This document shows, piece by piece, positions 10,966 to 22,740 of a stretch of DNA of 64,000 bases. Numbering within the stretch: position 1 is the stretch's first letter; each line of letters starts with the position of its first letter. This DNA comes from Enoplolaimus lenunculus (Eukaryota; Nematoda; Enoplea; Enoplida; Thoracostomopsidae): contig JASANG010000768.1 of the NCBI GenBank assembly GCA_030248215.1, positions 153,779 to 217,778 of the forward strand, written 5' to 3'. The notes beneath the pieces were generated by a model. It was not told the DNA's origin. It ran no database searches and saw only the letters and a list, made by a program, of their open reading frames with translations. The translations under genes and the position numbers were made by a program.

Positions 10966-11659
10966 AACAGAACATTAAATAAGTCGAACATTTGCTGGCT
11001 TGTGCAACTATTTTGCAACATTTTTCTAATTATCAATATATCTTCATAATATTAATTATACTGTAAATTTCAATAAATTCAAATGTAATCGCAAACTATA
11101 AACAAAGGTTGAACCAAACCATAAAGCAGCCTTGAAAGGGGCTTCAATTTCGTTTATTTTTTTCTTCGAAACTAATTTTTCAATAATTCTTGTCGGGGGT
11201 TTTCGAATCTAAAACCAAATTCGAAATTGTTTACTTGAGAAAATGTTTCAATTTCTGCAATGTTTTCGCAAAAATTATACTGCAATGAATTAAATTTTAT
11301 AACAAACTTTGCGGTAAATTTTTCATTTGTTCCTAAAGAAAATAAGATGTAATCTGCTTATATTTCAACGTTCGTATGTATGCTTTTTGCCGCCTTCGGG
11401 CAATCAAAAGTATATCCAACACAAATAATAAATTGTTGTTTATTTCCGACAAATATTACCTTCTTAAGCAGCTTATGTAGTGAAATAATTCATTTTAGGT
11501 GATCATAGGCTATGCTTGAATCTAGCAGGTCATTAGGGCAATGAACGCTTGCCGGGGGGGGGCGAATTTAACACCCTTTTTTTATAAAATTTCAAACAGA
11601 AACTTTAGAAAAATGTGCATTTTTAATTCTAAATTTTATTTTCAAATTAGTAAATTTGT
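10966..11659. other. No feature seen
   Basis: AT-rich; a run of G occurs near 11552. No gene or repeat was recognised. Confidence 0.35.
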
Positions 11660-11777
11660 ACTAACCTAATTGTAAGCCTAAGCCTATAAGCCAAGCAAAA
11701 AAATTAGTCTAAAGCTTAAGCTAACTCTATTGCAGTCCCACAGAAAAACGTTCCGCCCCTGATCTTTACATGGGTCC
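11660..11777. mobile_element. Truncated telomere-repeat MITE
   Basis: The right half of the family described at 3250: a short GCCTAAGCC core, TAGTCTAAAGCTTAAGCTAA, then the right end CTGATCTTTACATGGGTCC. The left TIR is missing. Confidence 0.7.
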
Positions 11778-12639
11778 CCGTAAAAGTGGGGCTTAGGAAA
11801 ACTTCAGTCACTGCAACTTTAGATTGTCTTCTCAAATGTTTCAATCTCGCTTGTGTGTCATCTGAAAACGTTGAATGCCCGTCGTGAAATATTTGTCACC
11901 GCCCCATCGCTTGATTGCTCTCGCTACTGGCTTAGGAATCAGTGATCATGAATGTTGGAATTAACAATTTCTGTTCCTACAGGGGTGTTACACTATATTG
12001 CGCGCAGTGTATTTTTTTCATAATCGAACCCGGGTCCATCCTGCATCCAGGCGAGTTTTTAGTCCGGTTCCAAGGTCTATGCGTCCTTGCAATTAACTTC
12101 GGTTGGTTATCCTGAACTAGCGAAAAGTTTATGTTAGCGTACTGAGTCCACAGTGCGTCAAACTGAGTTTGTTTTGCGTCCCGTTGAGAACATTGAGAGT
12201 CCAGACTCACTCATGGAGTCAAACACCACTTGATTGTTGGTGATGCAAAACAATCCATATTTTTAAGTGGGGTTAATATGATTCCACCGTTTAACAGTAT
12301 TTTATAAAAACAAAATGTTAAAACTAATATATGAGATTTCCTACTAACAAGCAATAACCAATAATTCTTCGGCCCAAAACTACCACAAATCTTCAAAAGT
12401 AAAAATGTCAATTTTCAGCTTTAAAACTTTGTTACTTAAAAGCGTTTCTGGTTTTTTTTTGCTTAAAATTTAATTTTAACAAAACCAGTCTAAGAACATT
12501 GATTGAAATTCAATTATTCGTTGTCTCAGGTTCATTTACAAACCCACTTTTTTTGAACAAACAACCAATACGACTGTTTTTGGTTTAATTTTATGTAATT
12601 TAGATTAAAATACGATTAGCTTACAGTTCAGACTTGTCT
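11778..12639. other. No feature seen
   Basis: Short minus-strand ORFs at 11977-12411 lack introns, signal peptides or recognisable domains. Confidence 0.35.
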
Positions 12640-13084
12640 TTAACCCTTTCTCACATGAATATTTTCTATTTCAAAAACATCTCGTTTTAAGTCACTTGAA
12701 TCGCAGTCTGACGGTTGGCAGGCGTTTACCATCACCAGACAGCTCTATTAGCTTGAAACCGAGCGGGTCCGATGTCCATGTCACGTATTGTAGAGGTTCT
12801 GTACTGTGTATACGCGTAATCTGTATATTAAAGCTGGAACTCCCCACATACGTATTTTGCGCAACTCTCCAGATTACTTTCCTTACAATTAATTCTTAAA
12901 ACATAAACGTAATTGTTCTGTGAACAGAACATATGCGTGGATATGTTTGTGTACTCTTGTAACTTTTGCGCATTGCACAAAACCGGCTGCCTAGTAATTG
13001 TTAAAGACAGCACACTGCTTAATAATTGACGTATACGTTTGCGCTGAAGTCGCTCACAGTGTACGCTATGTGAGAAAGGGTTAT
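12640..13084. mobile_element. TTAA-flanked MITE with tRNA-like body, copy 1
   Basis: Begins TTAACCCTTTCTCACATGAA and ends with the inverted GCTATGTGAGAAAGGGTTAT. The TTAA/TTAT flank and CCCTTT ends fit the piggyBac superfamily. On the minus strand at about 12695-12760 lies a tRNA-Gly(GCC)-like segment (AAACGCCTGCCAACC, then TGCGATTCAAG as box B). The distal part, from about 12818, is a repeat shared with 29383-29600 (TGTATATTAAAGCTGGAA). No transposase is present. Confidence 0.75.
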
Positions 13085-13490
13085 AATCAGGAAACATACT
13101 CTGAACCGCTCTAAAGAAAGTGCCTGTTTCACCTAAACCTGACCCTTCGAATCTTATATCAGACCACTGGACTCTGGGTGGGCCTGCTACGAATACAATA
13201 ATACTTCTCGCCTACAAAAATTTCACCGGCACCATAAAGCGCTACGGGTACCCAGAGCAGGATCATTACCCACGGGTAACGTTTAGTCTTACATATGGCA
13301 AAATGCCAACTATGATTCGTTAGTTAAATGCCCTCAAACTGCGAGGAAAAACAAACCCTGATCGTCCAATCAGTGCCGACTCAGGTATCACAATTGCTGA
13401 AATGAATTGAAGGAGTGTTGCCCATTGCAAATAGGTCACCTGATGAACTTAGACACGGCCACACTTAATAGATCCAGGATTAGGTTTATG

Positions 13491-13687
13491 GGCCCATGTA
13501 TAGAACAGGGCCGGAACAGTAGTATAAGCATATTCCTAAGCTTAATCCTAAGCCTAAGCATATAGATGAGCCTATTCCTCAGCCTAAGCCTATGCCTACG
13601 CCTAAGCAAAAAAATTAGTCTAAAGCTTAAACTGACTCTATTATAGCCCATCCGGAAAACGATCCGGCCCTGTTCAATACATGGGCC
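13491..13687. mobile_element. Telomere-repeat-carrying MITE (subfamily B)
   Basis: Type copy of subfamily B. The ends are GGCCCATGTATAGAACAGGG and (reverse-complemented) GGCCCATGTATTGAACAGGG. Flanks GGTTTATG (13483-13490) and GGTCTATG (13688-13695) agree at 7 of 8 bases. The core has CCTAAGCCTAAGC and related hexamers, then TTAGTCTAAAGCTTAAACTG. B differs from A mainly in CCGGAAAACGATCCGG replacing the A-type right subterminal sequence. Confidence 0.85.
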
Positions 13688-15980
13688 GGTCTATGCATGG
13701 GTTTAGGCTTAGGCTTAGCTAAATTGTCCATATTCTCATAGATTCACACGACCCACATTAGGCGTTTTGAATTCAATTGGCCAACCGTTAGCAACGGATA
13801 AAGTCCACAATTTCCACCGTTGCGATCGTCTCAAATATCGACCATAAATCCCACTAATAATAGTTTAATTTGTGCTGATTAGCTGAATTCCAGCTTACAC
13901 CGCGAGAATTGAATTCAATTTTCACGGCCATCCCGACAGTTATTAATGTTGTACTTTGCAGTTTGAGTTGGGGTTCGAAACAACTCCCAAAATGCTCGTT
14001 TTATATCTGCAATTGTTTTCGTGTCAGCTGACTCAGATGCCGGCCGAGACTGGGGGGAGGCAAGGGTCCACCCATTCGAAAATTATTACGATCAGGTGAA
14101 AGCAGCATCTTATTGACACTGCAATTCTATCTATTAAACTAATATTTTAGTCGTTTTTCAGCCACTCCCCTGTTCAATTTAAAATTGCTTGCTATGCTTA
14201 CTGGGTATAGGCTATAGGAACGCATAATTCTAAGCTGTATGGAGTTGGCCTTATCCTCAAGTTTAATCTGTAATCGCCATGGGACGTACTTGCACATGCT
14301 TATTAATTGATCTTATCTTATATGTTAGTAATATATAATATATTTTATATACATACTATATAATATATTATATACATAATACATATAATATATTATATAT
14401 AATATATATTGGATATCATATTAATATGATACGTGGCCATCCATAAGTGTACGGAAACGGGGCATAGACATGAAAGCTTTAGGGCCCCCTGTTTGCAAAT
14501 TTTGGCAGTGATTTTCGAATATTTTTCAAATATTAATGTAAACTTTGAAAATTATTTTCACAGAACGTAATTCCATTAGTAAATTTTGAATGAATTCCTG
14601 TGTTCGAGGTATATTTTGGCACAATGGAGTGGAGTTAAAAATCATTTGTCTAAGACGTTGAATTGAACGAAAATATTTCAACTGAATGACGAGTTTTTTT
14701 TGCAAAATTTTGGTTTCTGTTCAATGTTTTGTCAGTAATTCGCAACTGTTTTCGTAAATGTTTATAAAAATAAACTTTTTTTAAATATCCAAATTTAGGG
14801 ATGTCAGGTATTCAAGCAGCCGTTTCAGGTTTAGGTTTCGATTCATGATTGGGCCAACATTTCATGATAGGTTTAAGGTAAACGTGGACCGAATTTTTTT
14901 GATAAATTTTTGATATTTTTTATCTTTCTTTTTAGGGTGGTAATTTTATTGTCCTGAGTATAGTGAAAACATGTCACTTCGCAATGTAGTAGCTATTTTA
15001 ATGACTTAAATTACTTAAATTCTTGACTCGAAGTTTTATAAAACTATTCTGACCATTTTGAAACGAGTGTAATAACTTGAAAAAAATCAAAAAATCACAC
15101 GCTGAGCTATAGAATTTAAGTTCTTTTTTGGTTCAAATATTTTTGCTAAATTTCATTACAAATTTGGTTCTTTTTAAATTATTTAACTTTAGAAGCTAAA
15201 ATATAACTTTTCAGAAGGCTTCATTTTAAGTAAAAAATTGAAATTAAGAAAAATGATTAAGTTTCATTTATTACTCCGTAGGAAGTCTATGCGATGAGGC
15301 TACTAAGTTTTGGGGGACATAGAACGATGACAAGCGAGGACTGAGATGACAATGGCTCACAGTGTCTGGTTCACACGTGGGTGGGGAACCAATGAGACCA
15401 CGTGCGACCCACGACTCATGACCCAACGTAACATAATTGGTCGGTTCGGATTTTGTGCTGTTAAGCGTTTGTTCATTTCAAATTCGTATTCATTAACATG
15501 TGTAGCGAACATCGGAGCAAGCCAGGGTTGTGGTTCCCCAAAATTCAGGGGTCAAGGCCCCTTGCGATGATCAAAATATTTTCATTTTTTTGTTTCAAAT
15601 TTTGTTAGGGTACGGGCCCGTCTTTGGGTCGCCTCCCCCCAAATGTGGGGTATGGGGAGTGGTTGCTGCGATCCTGTGTGTAGCATTAGTTTAGCAATAG
15701 GCTTTCAACCAGAATATGTTTTAGCATTCTTAAACTTGTCCAATTATTTGCTCCAGACTCGAAACTTTGTTGAGTGCAGCTTGTTTTGATTGGCTGGATT
15801 GCTAATGTTCAAAATCTGGTGATAAATGGAACGGACCAATTGAAAATTTACAACATAAAAATTAATTTAATTTTTTTTAATTTTTAATTTAAATTTTTTC
15901 CGCTTGAACATTTTTTATCTCATTTAAGAAATAAATTTCACACTAACGGCGATTGCCATCATCGTTCGGGCCCGTAGTCA
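13688..15980. other. Anonymous AT-rich DNA; TA-rich palindrome at 14310-14430
   Basis: From 14310 to 14430 the sequence is almost pure TA (TATATAATATATTATATAC) and ends in the palindrome ATATCATATTAATATGATA, so it could extrude a cruciform. The rest shows no gene. Confidence 0.5.
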
Positions 15981-16095
15981 AAGGGAAATCCTAGAAAATT
16001 TTCATCTTTAGCTTGTAAGTCATCGAAAACCGTTGTATGCCATTGGTGAAAAATGTTTTAGCACCTAATATCCCGGTGGCCTGACAACGGGCCTA
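15981..16095. repeat. GGCCCGTAG...CAACCTTGCTTGTAA repeat fragment
   Basis: A fragment of a common family: GGGCCCGTAGTC at the left, then GAAAATTTTCATCTTTAGCTTGTAAGTCATCGAAAACC and an inverted end near ACAACGGGCC, each given in part. Better copies lie at 21019, 44252, 47570 and 55905. Confidence 0.55.
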
Positions 16096-16439
16096 TCAAC
16101 TTTCTTCCACGCGCACACCAGAAATTAACAGCACCAGCGTAGAAAAATAACTCAAATTTTGAAAAAAGAAATAGAAATTAAATTTGAATTTCTAAATTCA
16201 GAAAATCATACAAAACCCATCATTTCAAGGAACTTCAACGGAAACATGCGAAATTTACATAAAATTATAGAAAATGTCACAAAAGGCTTTGGGAAATTGA
16301 CAACTTTTTGCATTAAAATGCGAAGAAATTATCGATAGTTTGGTGGATTTTGCAATCAGCGTTTGCGTTAAAAACTGAAATTTACCAATAAACGTACTTC
16401 CTGCTTTTGTACACTTTCCCCTGCACGCCTCTGGGTTCA

Positions 16440-16560
16440 GGCTCAGGATTATGCAACGCTTAGGTTTAAGAATAAGCTTAACTAATCTTAAACCTAAGTT
16501 TTTTACTAAAATCTTTCCCCATGACTACCAGTCAGGCCTAAGCCTAAGCTTAAACCTTAA
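16440..16560. repeat. Degenerate TTAGGC-type array
   Basis: Imperfect TTAGGTTTAAG and CCTAAGCCTAAGC runs with no clear inverted ends. Similar loose arrays lie at 19005-19070 and 21650-21725. They are probably remnants of telomere-repeat MITEs. Confidence 0.5.
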
Positions 16561-16689
16561 TACGTGTGTATTACCTTCAACTGTCAGTGTGTCTTGCATG
16601 CTTCACTTTAGTACGTTTTTCAAAATTAATTTTAACGGATAGAGGGGGAATATCTTAAACTTTACCGCCGCCGTTGGCTTCGTTTGAAA

Positions 16690-17040
16690 ACTTATTACTA
16701 AACTGACAATTTGATGCCATACACATTTGAGAATACAGATCCTGAGAGCATAAACCAGCTCGTCGTGTCTTTTATGTTTAAAATCATTGGTTGTTTAGAC
16801 AGACGAAACGTCAAATACATTTATAGGAAATGTGACCTACACGCTTTGATGTCAGACTGAAAGCTAAATAATTAATTAGTTAAATGTTTGGTATAATTAA
16901 ATTCCTAAGACTATATACGAGGATAGGAAGCATGTCTGATGGTTTAACGGACGACTTAGTATCTTTTCTGTAGAATACTATTCTCAAATGTGTGTAGCAC
17001 CTGTCATCAGTTAGTGACAGATTTTTGAACGGACAAGAAT
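16690..17040. repeat. Two fragments of the CAAATGTGTATAGC repeat
   Basis: At 16690-16745 the text reads ACACATTTGAGAATACAGATCC. At 16976-17040 the opposite end (TTCTCAAATGTGTGTAGCAC) is followed by CTGTCATCAGTTAGTGACAG, itself a small palindrome. They may be the two ends of one interrupted element. Confidence 0.5.
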
Positions 17041-17271
17041 TTACAGAACAGGCAATGGTCATGGTATGTTAGAATTTTTTTGACGTCGAATTTTAACAAA
17101 AACGGCATTATTTTGAAAAATATTTTGGATATTTTTTGCTTCTGTTGACATCCCGTGATTATTCGATTTCCAAATTTAGAATATTGAAAGTTTAGATTTT
17201 TTTAAACATCCAATATCTCTCGAAACCCGAAAGCTTGGCTGTTCTGTGGTTCTCAGTGTTGCTTGTCAGCG

Positions 17272-17400
17272 GGACCATTGTAAAGATCAGCAGCCGACCG
17301 TTTTTCTGTGGGACTGCAATAGAATAAGCTTAACTTTTGACTAATTTCTCGCTTAGGTTTATGCTTAAGCTTGGATTCATGATTAGTTATAAGGTACCAA
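17272..17400. mobile_element. Truncated telomere-repeat MITE (left half)
   Basis: Starts GGACCATTGTAAAGATCAGC and continues TTTTTCTGTGGGACTGCAAT as in subfamily A, with a short TTAGGTTTATGCTTAAGC run. The right TIR is missing. Confidence 0.65.
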
Positions 17401-17457
17401 GAAAGCGATTAAAAAAGGTTTGACCAGTATTTTATTCCGAAATGCACAACCTCATTT

Positions 17458-17647
17458 GGCCCATGTAAAGATCAGGGGCGGAACGTTTTTCTGTGGGACT
17501 AGAAAAGAGCAATCTTAAGCTTTAGACTAAGTTTTTTTCTAGGATTAGGCTTAGGCTTAGGCTTAAGAATAAACTCATTCTTACGCTTACGCTTAGGCTT
17601 AGGAATGTGCGTACAATACTGTTTCGCCCCTGTTCTTTACATTAGCC
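17458..17647. mobile_element. Telomere-repeat-carrying MITE (subfamily A), perfect TSD
   Basis: Flanked by a perfect 8-bp duplication CCTCATTT (17450-17457 and 17648-17655). The ends are GGCCCATGTAAAGATCAGGG and (reverse-complemented) GGCTAATGTAAAGAACAGGG. The core has four or more exact TTAGGC units. It is one of the best copies for defining the family. Confidence 0.9.
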
Positions 17648-17899
17648 CCTCATTTAAACTGCTTAAGTCGAGCTACTGGTACGCTTAAGGCGAGTGACTT
17701 AAAAATAGAAATATTTTCTTAATTTTAAGTAACTATAAAACTAATAATCCATTTTTGATTAAGTTTATAAAAACTTTTTTGTAAAACTTTCTTCATTTTT
17801 ATAAGATTATCTTAAATTGCTTATAGAACAGTATATAAGGCGAGCAATAAGACTCAGTTTGATAATCTAAACGTTTACTCTTATTTTGAGTATTATTGT

Positions 17900-18030
17900 A
17901 TCAGAACCACCACAGACTCGAGCTCGAGCCGTCATCGCCGAGTGGTTAACGGTAAACGCCTTCCACCCGTAAGAGCAGTATTCAAATACTGTTTGTGCTA
18001 AAATAGAAAATATTCATGCAGAAAAGGGTT
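17900..18030. mobile_element. TTAA-type MITE with tRNA-like body, reverse copy
   Basis: Reads GCCGAGTGGTTAACGG (box A-like), AAACGCCTTCCACCCG and AGTATTCAAATACTG (weak box B), then AAATATTCATGCAGAAAAGGGTT. This is the opposite orientation of the element at 12640. The left end is not recognisable. Confidence 0.6.
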
Positions 18031-18454
18031 GAATTGAGTACAGTAGAACGAATGTTGCCATACAACTAAAAATAAATTGCATACTCTTTATACACATATA
18101 CACACATATACATATATACATATTGATGTAAAAGCTGTGATTTTGAAATCTCACGGAAATTAAATTAGTTTTATACAGTTTCGGTAGTGCCGGTGGTAGC
18201 TGTGAAAAGCCTAAGGCTCGCGCCGAGCGGACGCACAAAAGCATCTTTTAAGCTGCCGATAGTTCCAGTGGTTGTAACATTCGACAGTTTTTCAATTAAG
18301 CTTGATTATTTCGTTTGCTACCGAAGGAAAACTAGGGCTTGCTTCTGGAGGACACACCTAACCCCACCGGCAAATAAATGTATATGGTGCCCCAAACCAC
18401 TAGGCATCGTTTGGTTGTGTTGGAACTGTACGGTCTGAACGAAACCCTGTTTAA

Positions 18455-18525
18455 AGTTTTGGCCAAAATTGAAGATTGTGCCTGGAATCGAACCTCGGAC
18501 TTGTTGCACTCGAGTTAAGCATGAT
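18455..18525 (-). repeat. tRNA-derived sequence with intact box B
   Basis: On the minus strand GAGGTTCGATTCCAGGCAC holds a perfect box B (GGTTCGATTCC). The upstream GGGCTGGATTGGGTATCATGC resembles a D arm. The anticodon stem does not fold cleanly, so a tRNA pseudogene or SINE is likelier than an active tRNA. Confidence 0.4.
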
Positions 18526-18620
18526 ACCCAATCCAGCCCGCGAATATTTCAACAACTTGCAATACCGGTAACGTACACAAGTATGGCAATCATTTGCTTT
18601 ACATACACTTACCATGTACA

Positions 18621-18751
18621 TGCTCATGTAACAATTAGTGGCGGAACTGCAATACAATTAGCATAATCTTTAGACTATTTTTGCTCAAACTAAAACTTAG
18701 GCTTACGAATGAGCTTATACTGCTCTTACGGACCTGTTCTATACATTGGCC
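18621..18751. mobile_element. Degenerate telomere-repeat MITE
   Basis: Flanked by CATGTACA on both sides (18613-18620 and 18752-18759). It keeps GTGGCGGAAC, a few TTAGGCTTACG hexamers and the right end CTGTTCTATACATTGGCC. Confidence 0.65.
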
Positions 18752-19004
18752 CATGTACATAAGCCGGCAATGTTTATAGTGATACATCAAACAGTTTAAG
18801 AAACATAACTCTAAGCTGTTGAGAATTAACAATGATCCGATCGAAATTTACGGGAATTTGAAATATTTCAGATCTGAATTTTTGAAATTCTTAAAAGGCT
18901 GTCAACTTTTAAAATCTTCGTTATACACCGATTTCTATGAAAAAAACGTTGTAAAGTGAAGCTTGCAAGACACACTGACAGTTGAAGAGAATACACACGT
19001 ATTA

Positions 19005-19625
19005 AGGTTTAAGCTTAGGCTTAAGACTGGCTTGCAGTCATGAGAAAAGGCTTAAGTAAAAAGTTTAGGTTTAGCGTGCGAGTCGAATTCTACTGGATAT
19101 ACCCGGTTTCTCATTTGTAGGCTTTTCTGAAACGTATTCCAACTCTGTAAAATTGACGAAACCTATTCCCATACAGTAAGCAAATGAGACATGCTTGTCC
19201 GTTATGTGCTCATACAATATAATGCAATGCGCTATATGTATACCAGTCGGCAGCTTACTTTCGCCGTATAGTCCACGGTAGAACCAAGAGTGGATGATCA
19301 CTCTTTATAACAAGAGTGTGCAACTGGGTTCTTTTTGTGTATTAAAGAATGTACCCGGCACGTGTTGCGTTTTTGGCCTAGCCAACCCTTGTTTAGGGGG
19401 TCTGTATGCAGTTTTATATCGTAGTAATGCTAGGAGCAAATTGTAACCCCCTTGTTTAAGGGGGGTAGGTGTACTGAAGCATACTTTATTGTTAATCTTT
19501 TGCTCAAACCCACCCCCTGACTGAGGGTGGGGTCGAACAAAAATGCAACGCGTGCTGGTACATTTAGTACCATGCACAGCCCAAGCAGTTGCGCACTCTT
19601 CTGCAAGGTGGACATCATCCACTGT
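19005..19625. repeat. TTAGGC remnant plus CACTCTTGTA repeat, copy 2
   Basis: A loose TTAGGC run at 19005-19070 is followed from about 19180 by GAGACATGCTTGTCCGTTATG. From 19300 come the paired blocks also seen at 6165: GAATGTACCCGGCACGTG, GTTGCGTTTTTGGCC and, mirrored, ATGCAACGCGTGC. Several overlapping ORFs here translate the repeat. Confidence 0.55.
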
Positions 19626-19999
19626 TGATAGAACCAATTGGAAAGGTGAGCAGAGAGTGTTTGCTGAAAAATTCGAATGTTGCTAATACGAAACTATCCG
19701 TAACTTGCTTTTCCAGCTGCTTAGTTAAAAGATCCAAAGATCCGCTTAGATTGACACATACGTTCCTTGCCCCTGTTTGCTTAATCTACCAACTGCTGCA
19801 AGGCCGATATCACAAGTCCTAAATATGTCACCTTTTCAAACCGCGCGTTATAATTAGAATTTATAATTACCACTGGTTTAAATTAATTATTTAGTAAAAC
19901 GTCTAAGTGATGTTTAGTTTACGTCCATTATTTAGCAATATATTTTTGTTTTCAATTCTAATATCTTCAAATTTAGCTTGGTTTGTCCCGTTTTGAAGG

Positions 20000-20285
20000 G
20001 GGGACTGTTTAGCAGGCCCCTAGCCAGTGCACTGTGCTTGGGGGGTGGGACTAAAAAATTTTCAGGAGGGCCATACAAAAGGTTTCGTTGACTAATACAA
20101 GCAATGTTGAAAATTTTCTAAGGGAAGACAAAATTTTTTCAGGGGGGGGGGGGCAAAATTTTTTCAGGGGGGGGCTGAGCAACCCAGGCTCTCGTTTCGC
20201 TGTGGGCTCTATAACGTGGTTTCATTTTCCTCGAAAAATGAAATCCGACGAATCGCCACGAGGGGGGGCGTGAGAAGTAATCCCC
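20000..20285. repeat. GGGGCATACAAGG...CAAGCAATG repeat
   Basis: Contains ATTTTCAGGAGGGCCATAC, GTTGACTAATACAAGCAATG and two G-runs (near 20140 and 20167). It is the reverse orientation of the CAACCTTGCTTGTAACTCA family at 21019 and 47570. Confidence 0.55.
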
Positions 20286-20520
20286 TCGAAAAATATTTTC
20301 TAAACTCAAAAAGTATTGGGTCAGCTAAACCTCGTTACAAAGAATGGCGTATGCTGGAAATTGTATGTCGCTTCTAAACTTTTGAACAGGCTGCGAATCT
20401 GCGAACTTGAGTTAGACTCAATTTGCTCAAGACACACTCGCCGGCACGTTCGCTTCCCTTTGCAGTAGACGACCATATTTATTGCGGTATCATAATTCGT
20501 CTCCCCCACAACTCGTCCCT

Positions 20521-20658
20521 CGACAACTTGTAATCAGAAATATCATCGACTCGACAATTCATCGCCACTCATTAGGCTTTAGGTTCAGGATAACGGTTAG
20601 GATTATGCTTGAATTTATTCATAGGTTTTATAACACTGTTAGGCGACAAGTTGTCGTA
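20521..20658. mobile_element. CGACAACTTGT-ended element with TTAGGC-like core, copy 1
   Basis: The left end is CGACAACTTGTAATCAGAAA with GACTCGACAATTCATCGCC inside; the right end is GGCGACAAGTTGTCG. Between them are ATTAGGCTTTAGG and GGTTAGGATTATGC hexamer variants. Copies at 41655 and 58001 share these ends and a telomere-like core, but the ends are unrelated to those of the 3250 family. Confidence 0.6.
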
Positions 20659-21018
20659 GGTTCATGTGCCGGAACAATGGGAGCTATAGACGTTTATAAA
20701 GTACACTGCAGGACGGGATTGCAGAAAACAATTATTAAGAGGGGGGTATCCTGTTAAACCCCCTTTACAATTATAATCTTGAGTTACGTCTCTGATTACG
20801 ATCTTTAGTTCACTTAATCAGCTGTCGATTGTGTGTTTTAAGTATTGCTTGTCATGCGTGAGACTCGGGGTTTTATATAAGCAATGCGTGCTTTGAACGT
20901 GATCATATATGTGAGAAAAAATATAGCTAATTTGCCGTGTTCTTTATAAGTATTTGACGTTTAGTTTATAGGTTTTGTGTTGTTTATCTATTTAGAAACT
21001 ATTATTTTGTATTCATAG

Positions 21019-21155
21019 CGGCCTCGTAGCCAATAGCGGGCCAGGGGAACTCAACCCCTCCCACGGAAAAATTTTGGCCCTCGTAGAAAATTTTCAACCT
21101 TGCTTGTAACTCATTGAAAACCCGTGAACGCAACTCCTAGCTGGCTACGGGTCTG
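21019..21155. mobile_element. CGTAGCCAGC-ended MITE
   Basis: The inverted ends are CGGCCTCGTAGCC and AGCTGGCTACGGGTCTG (reverse-complement related). The interior is GAAAATTTTCAACCTTGCTT followed by GTAACTCATTGAAAACC. Copies or pieces occur at 24485, 26580, 32632, 44252, 47570, 50810 and 55905. Confidence 0.65.
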
Positions 21156-21198
21156 ATTTATAGCATCATGTATTTAGTAGCAGAACCATTCCAGTTCC

Positions 21199-21415
21199 TC
21201 TAGTGAGTTGGTTATTTTTTAAATAATATCAGTCATCATCAACTCACTCTTAATTAGGTTGATTCTTACTCTCAGTTGAGTTGACTCTGGGTGAGTTGAT
21301 TGATTAGCTTAGAATGAATTGAATCAACTCAAAATTCTGAATTCTGATAGTCCTAACTCAGACTGAGTGGTTCAACTCATTCTGAGTTAAGTTCAACTCA
21401 CTGAAATTTACAGTG
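21199..21415. mobile_element. GAGTTGA-rich MITE, copy 1
   Basis: A palindromic element ending CACTGAAATTTACAGTG. It is filled with AACTCA, GAGTTGATT and GAATTCTGATAG blocks in mirrored order. Copies lie at 51475, 52670 and 57068. Complementary halves would fold into one long hairpin. Confidence 0.7.
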
Positions 21416-21649
21416 TTTCTGAACCAGATAACCTCGTCTAAAAGTTTTTTATGGTGTACGGTGCTTCGAAATATATTTTGAACTCATCAGTACTTATACA
21501 CCCTGTAATAGTGCTTGTGTTCCAGTCTTTGTGAAAACATTTCGGATCGGAGCACACTAGGTGTTGAGTTCATGAGATATATACCTTTTAAAACCTACAA
21601 TCCTTAACGATATTCAAAGTTTATCGGCCATCTAATCATTCCCAATTAA

Positions 21650-22204
21650 GAATGTTTAGGCTTTAGGCAAAAAACTTGGCTTTAGGCATCGATAAGCCTC
21701 TACCTAAACTTAAACCTAAACTGAATAGTCTTGGTGCGTCGAAGGAAAGTGTGCAAGAGACAGATTTTTAATTAGGCTCAAACTGCAACACTTTTTAAAC
21801 GACCACATATTTATCTACGAAGGCACACTGTGAGCTTCTGATAAACCATTTTCATCGCAAAATTTTCAGCAAAATACGACTGGTTAAGAATGACATTCCT
21901 TTTGATGACTGTCACGGCAGGATACGTTGGTGACACTTGACCGAATGGGGTTTGATTTGTGCTTTTTGGTTGTGATTGACAATTTTTCACTACAAACTGC
22001 TTTCTCTCAAAAAACACAACTTCGTATCAGGGTCTGCCATGTTAACTGTCACGTTTTACCGGAGGTTTTGTTTACCATGTAAAGTTAAAAATTGACTTCC
22101 GGTATAAAATAGTACAACCGGAAATAGATATATAGTACAAAGATTTAAGAGGCAACGTTGAATTCAGACGACGAAATATATATATGCATATGGGTTTGTG
22201 GGAT
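21650..22204. other. TTAGGC remnant, otherwise anonymous
   Basis: A loose array of TTTAGGCAAAAAACTTGGC type lies at 21650-21725. The rest shows no gene. Confidence 0.4.
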
Positions 22205-22420
22205 AAAATAAAACAAAAATTAAATGAAAAGTTGAATATAAGCTGAAAGATGGAAAAGAAATAAGTGGGTTAAAGTATAACTAAAATTAAGTAAAAAGTT
22301 GAATTTAAGTTGAGAAATAATAGAAATGAAATACGTGGTTTAAAGTATAACTTAAATTAAATAAAAAGTTAAATTTAACTTTAAAAATGATGAAAAAAAA
22401 TAAACTTATGTCTAAAAACC
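22205..22420. repeat. AT-rich tandem repeat, about 75-bp unit
   Basis: Roughly three diverged copies of AAATTAAGTAAAAAGTTGAA followed by GTGGTTTAAAGTATAACT. No coding signal. Confidence 0.6.
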
Positions 22421-22740
22421 AATTCAAACTCCCAGAGGTATTTTGAAAATTTTTAACGTTACATATAAATTGAAATTAAACTAAACACACTCCGCATGAA
22501 TATTTCCCATTTCATTACAAGGAAAGTGGAAAGTTTAAACTTAAAAAAATATATACAAAAAAATTTAATTTAAAGAAAAATAATGAAAAATGAATGAAGA
22601 GACATTTTTATTTTAGGAGCCATATAAGTCAGTTTAAATGAGTTACAAATAAATTATAATCCAAACCCGAAATGTTATTAACCAGTCGTAGTGGGACTAC
22701 ATTTATTGAGCGAATCTCAAACACACGTAAGCAATTAAGG

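Noticed and set aside
3005-18525. Functional tRNA genes
   Set aside because: Box A and B motifs are visible at several places, but acceptor and T stems do not pair and most lie inside repeats.
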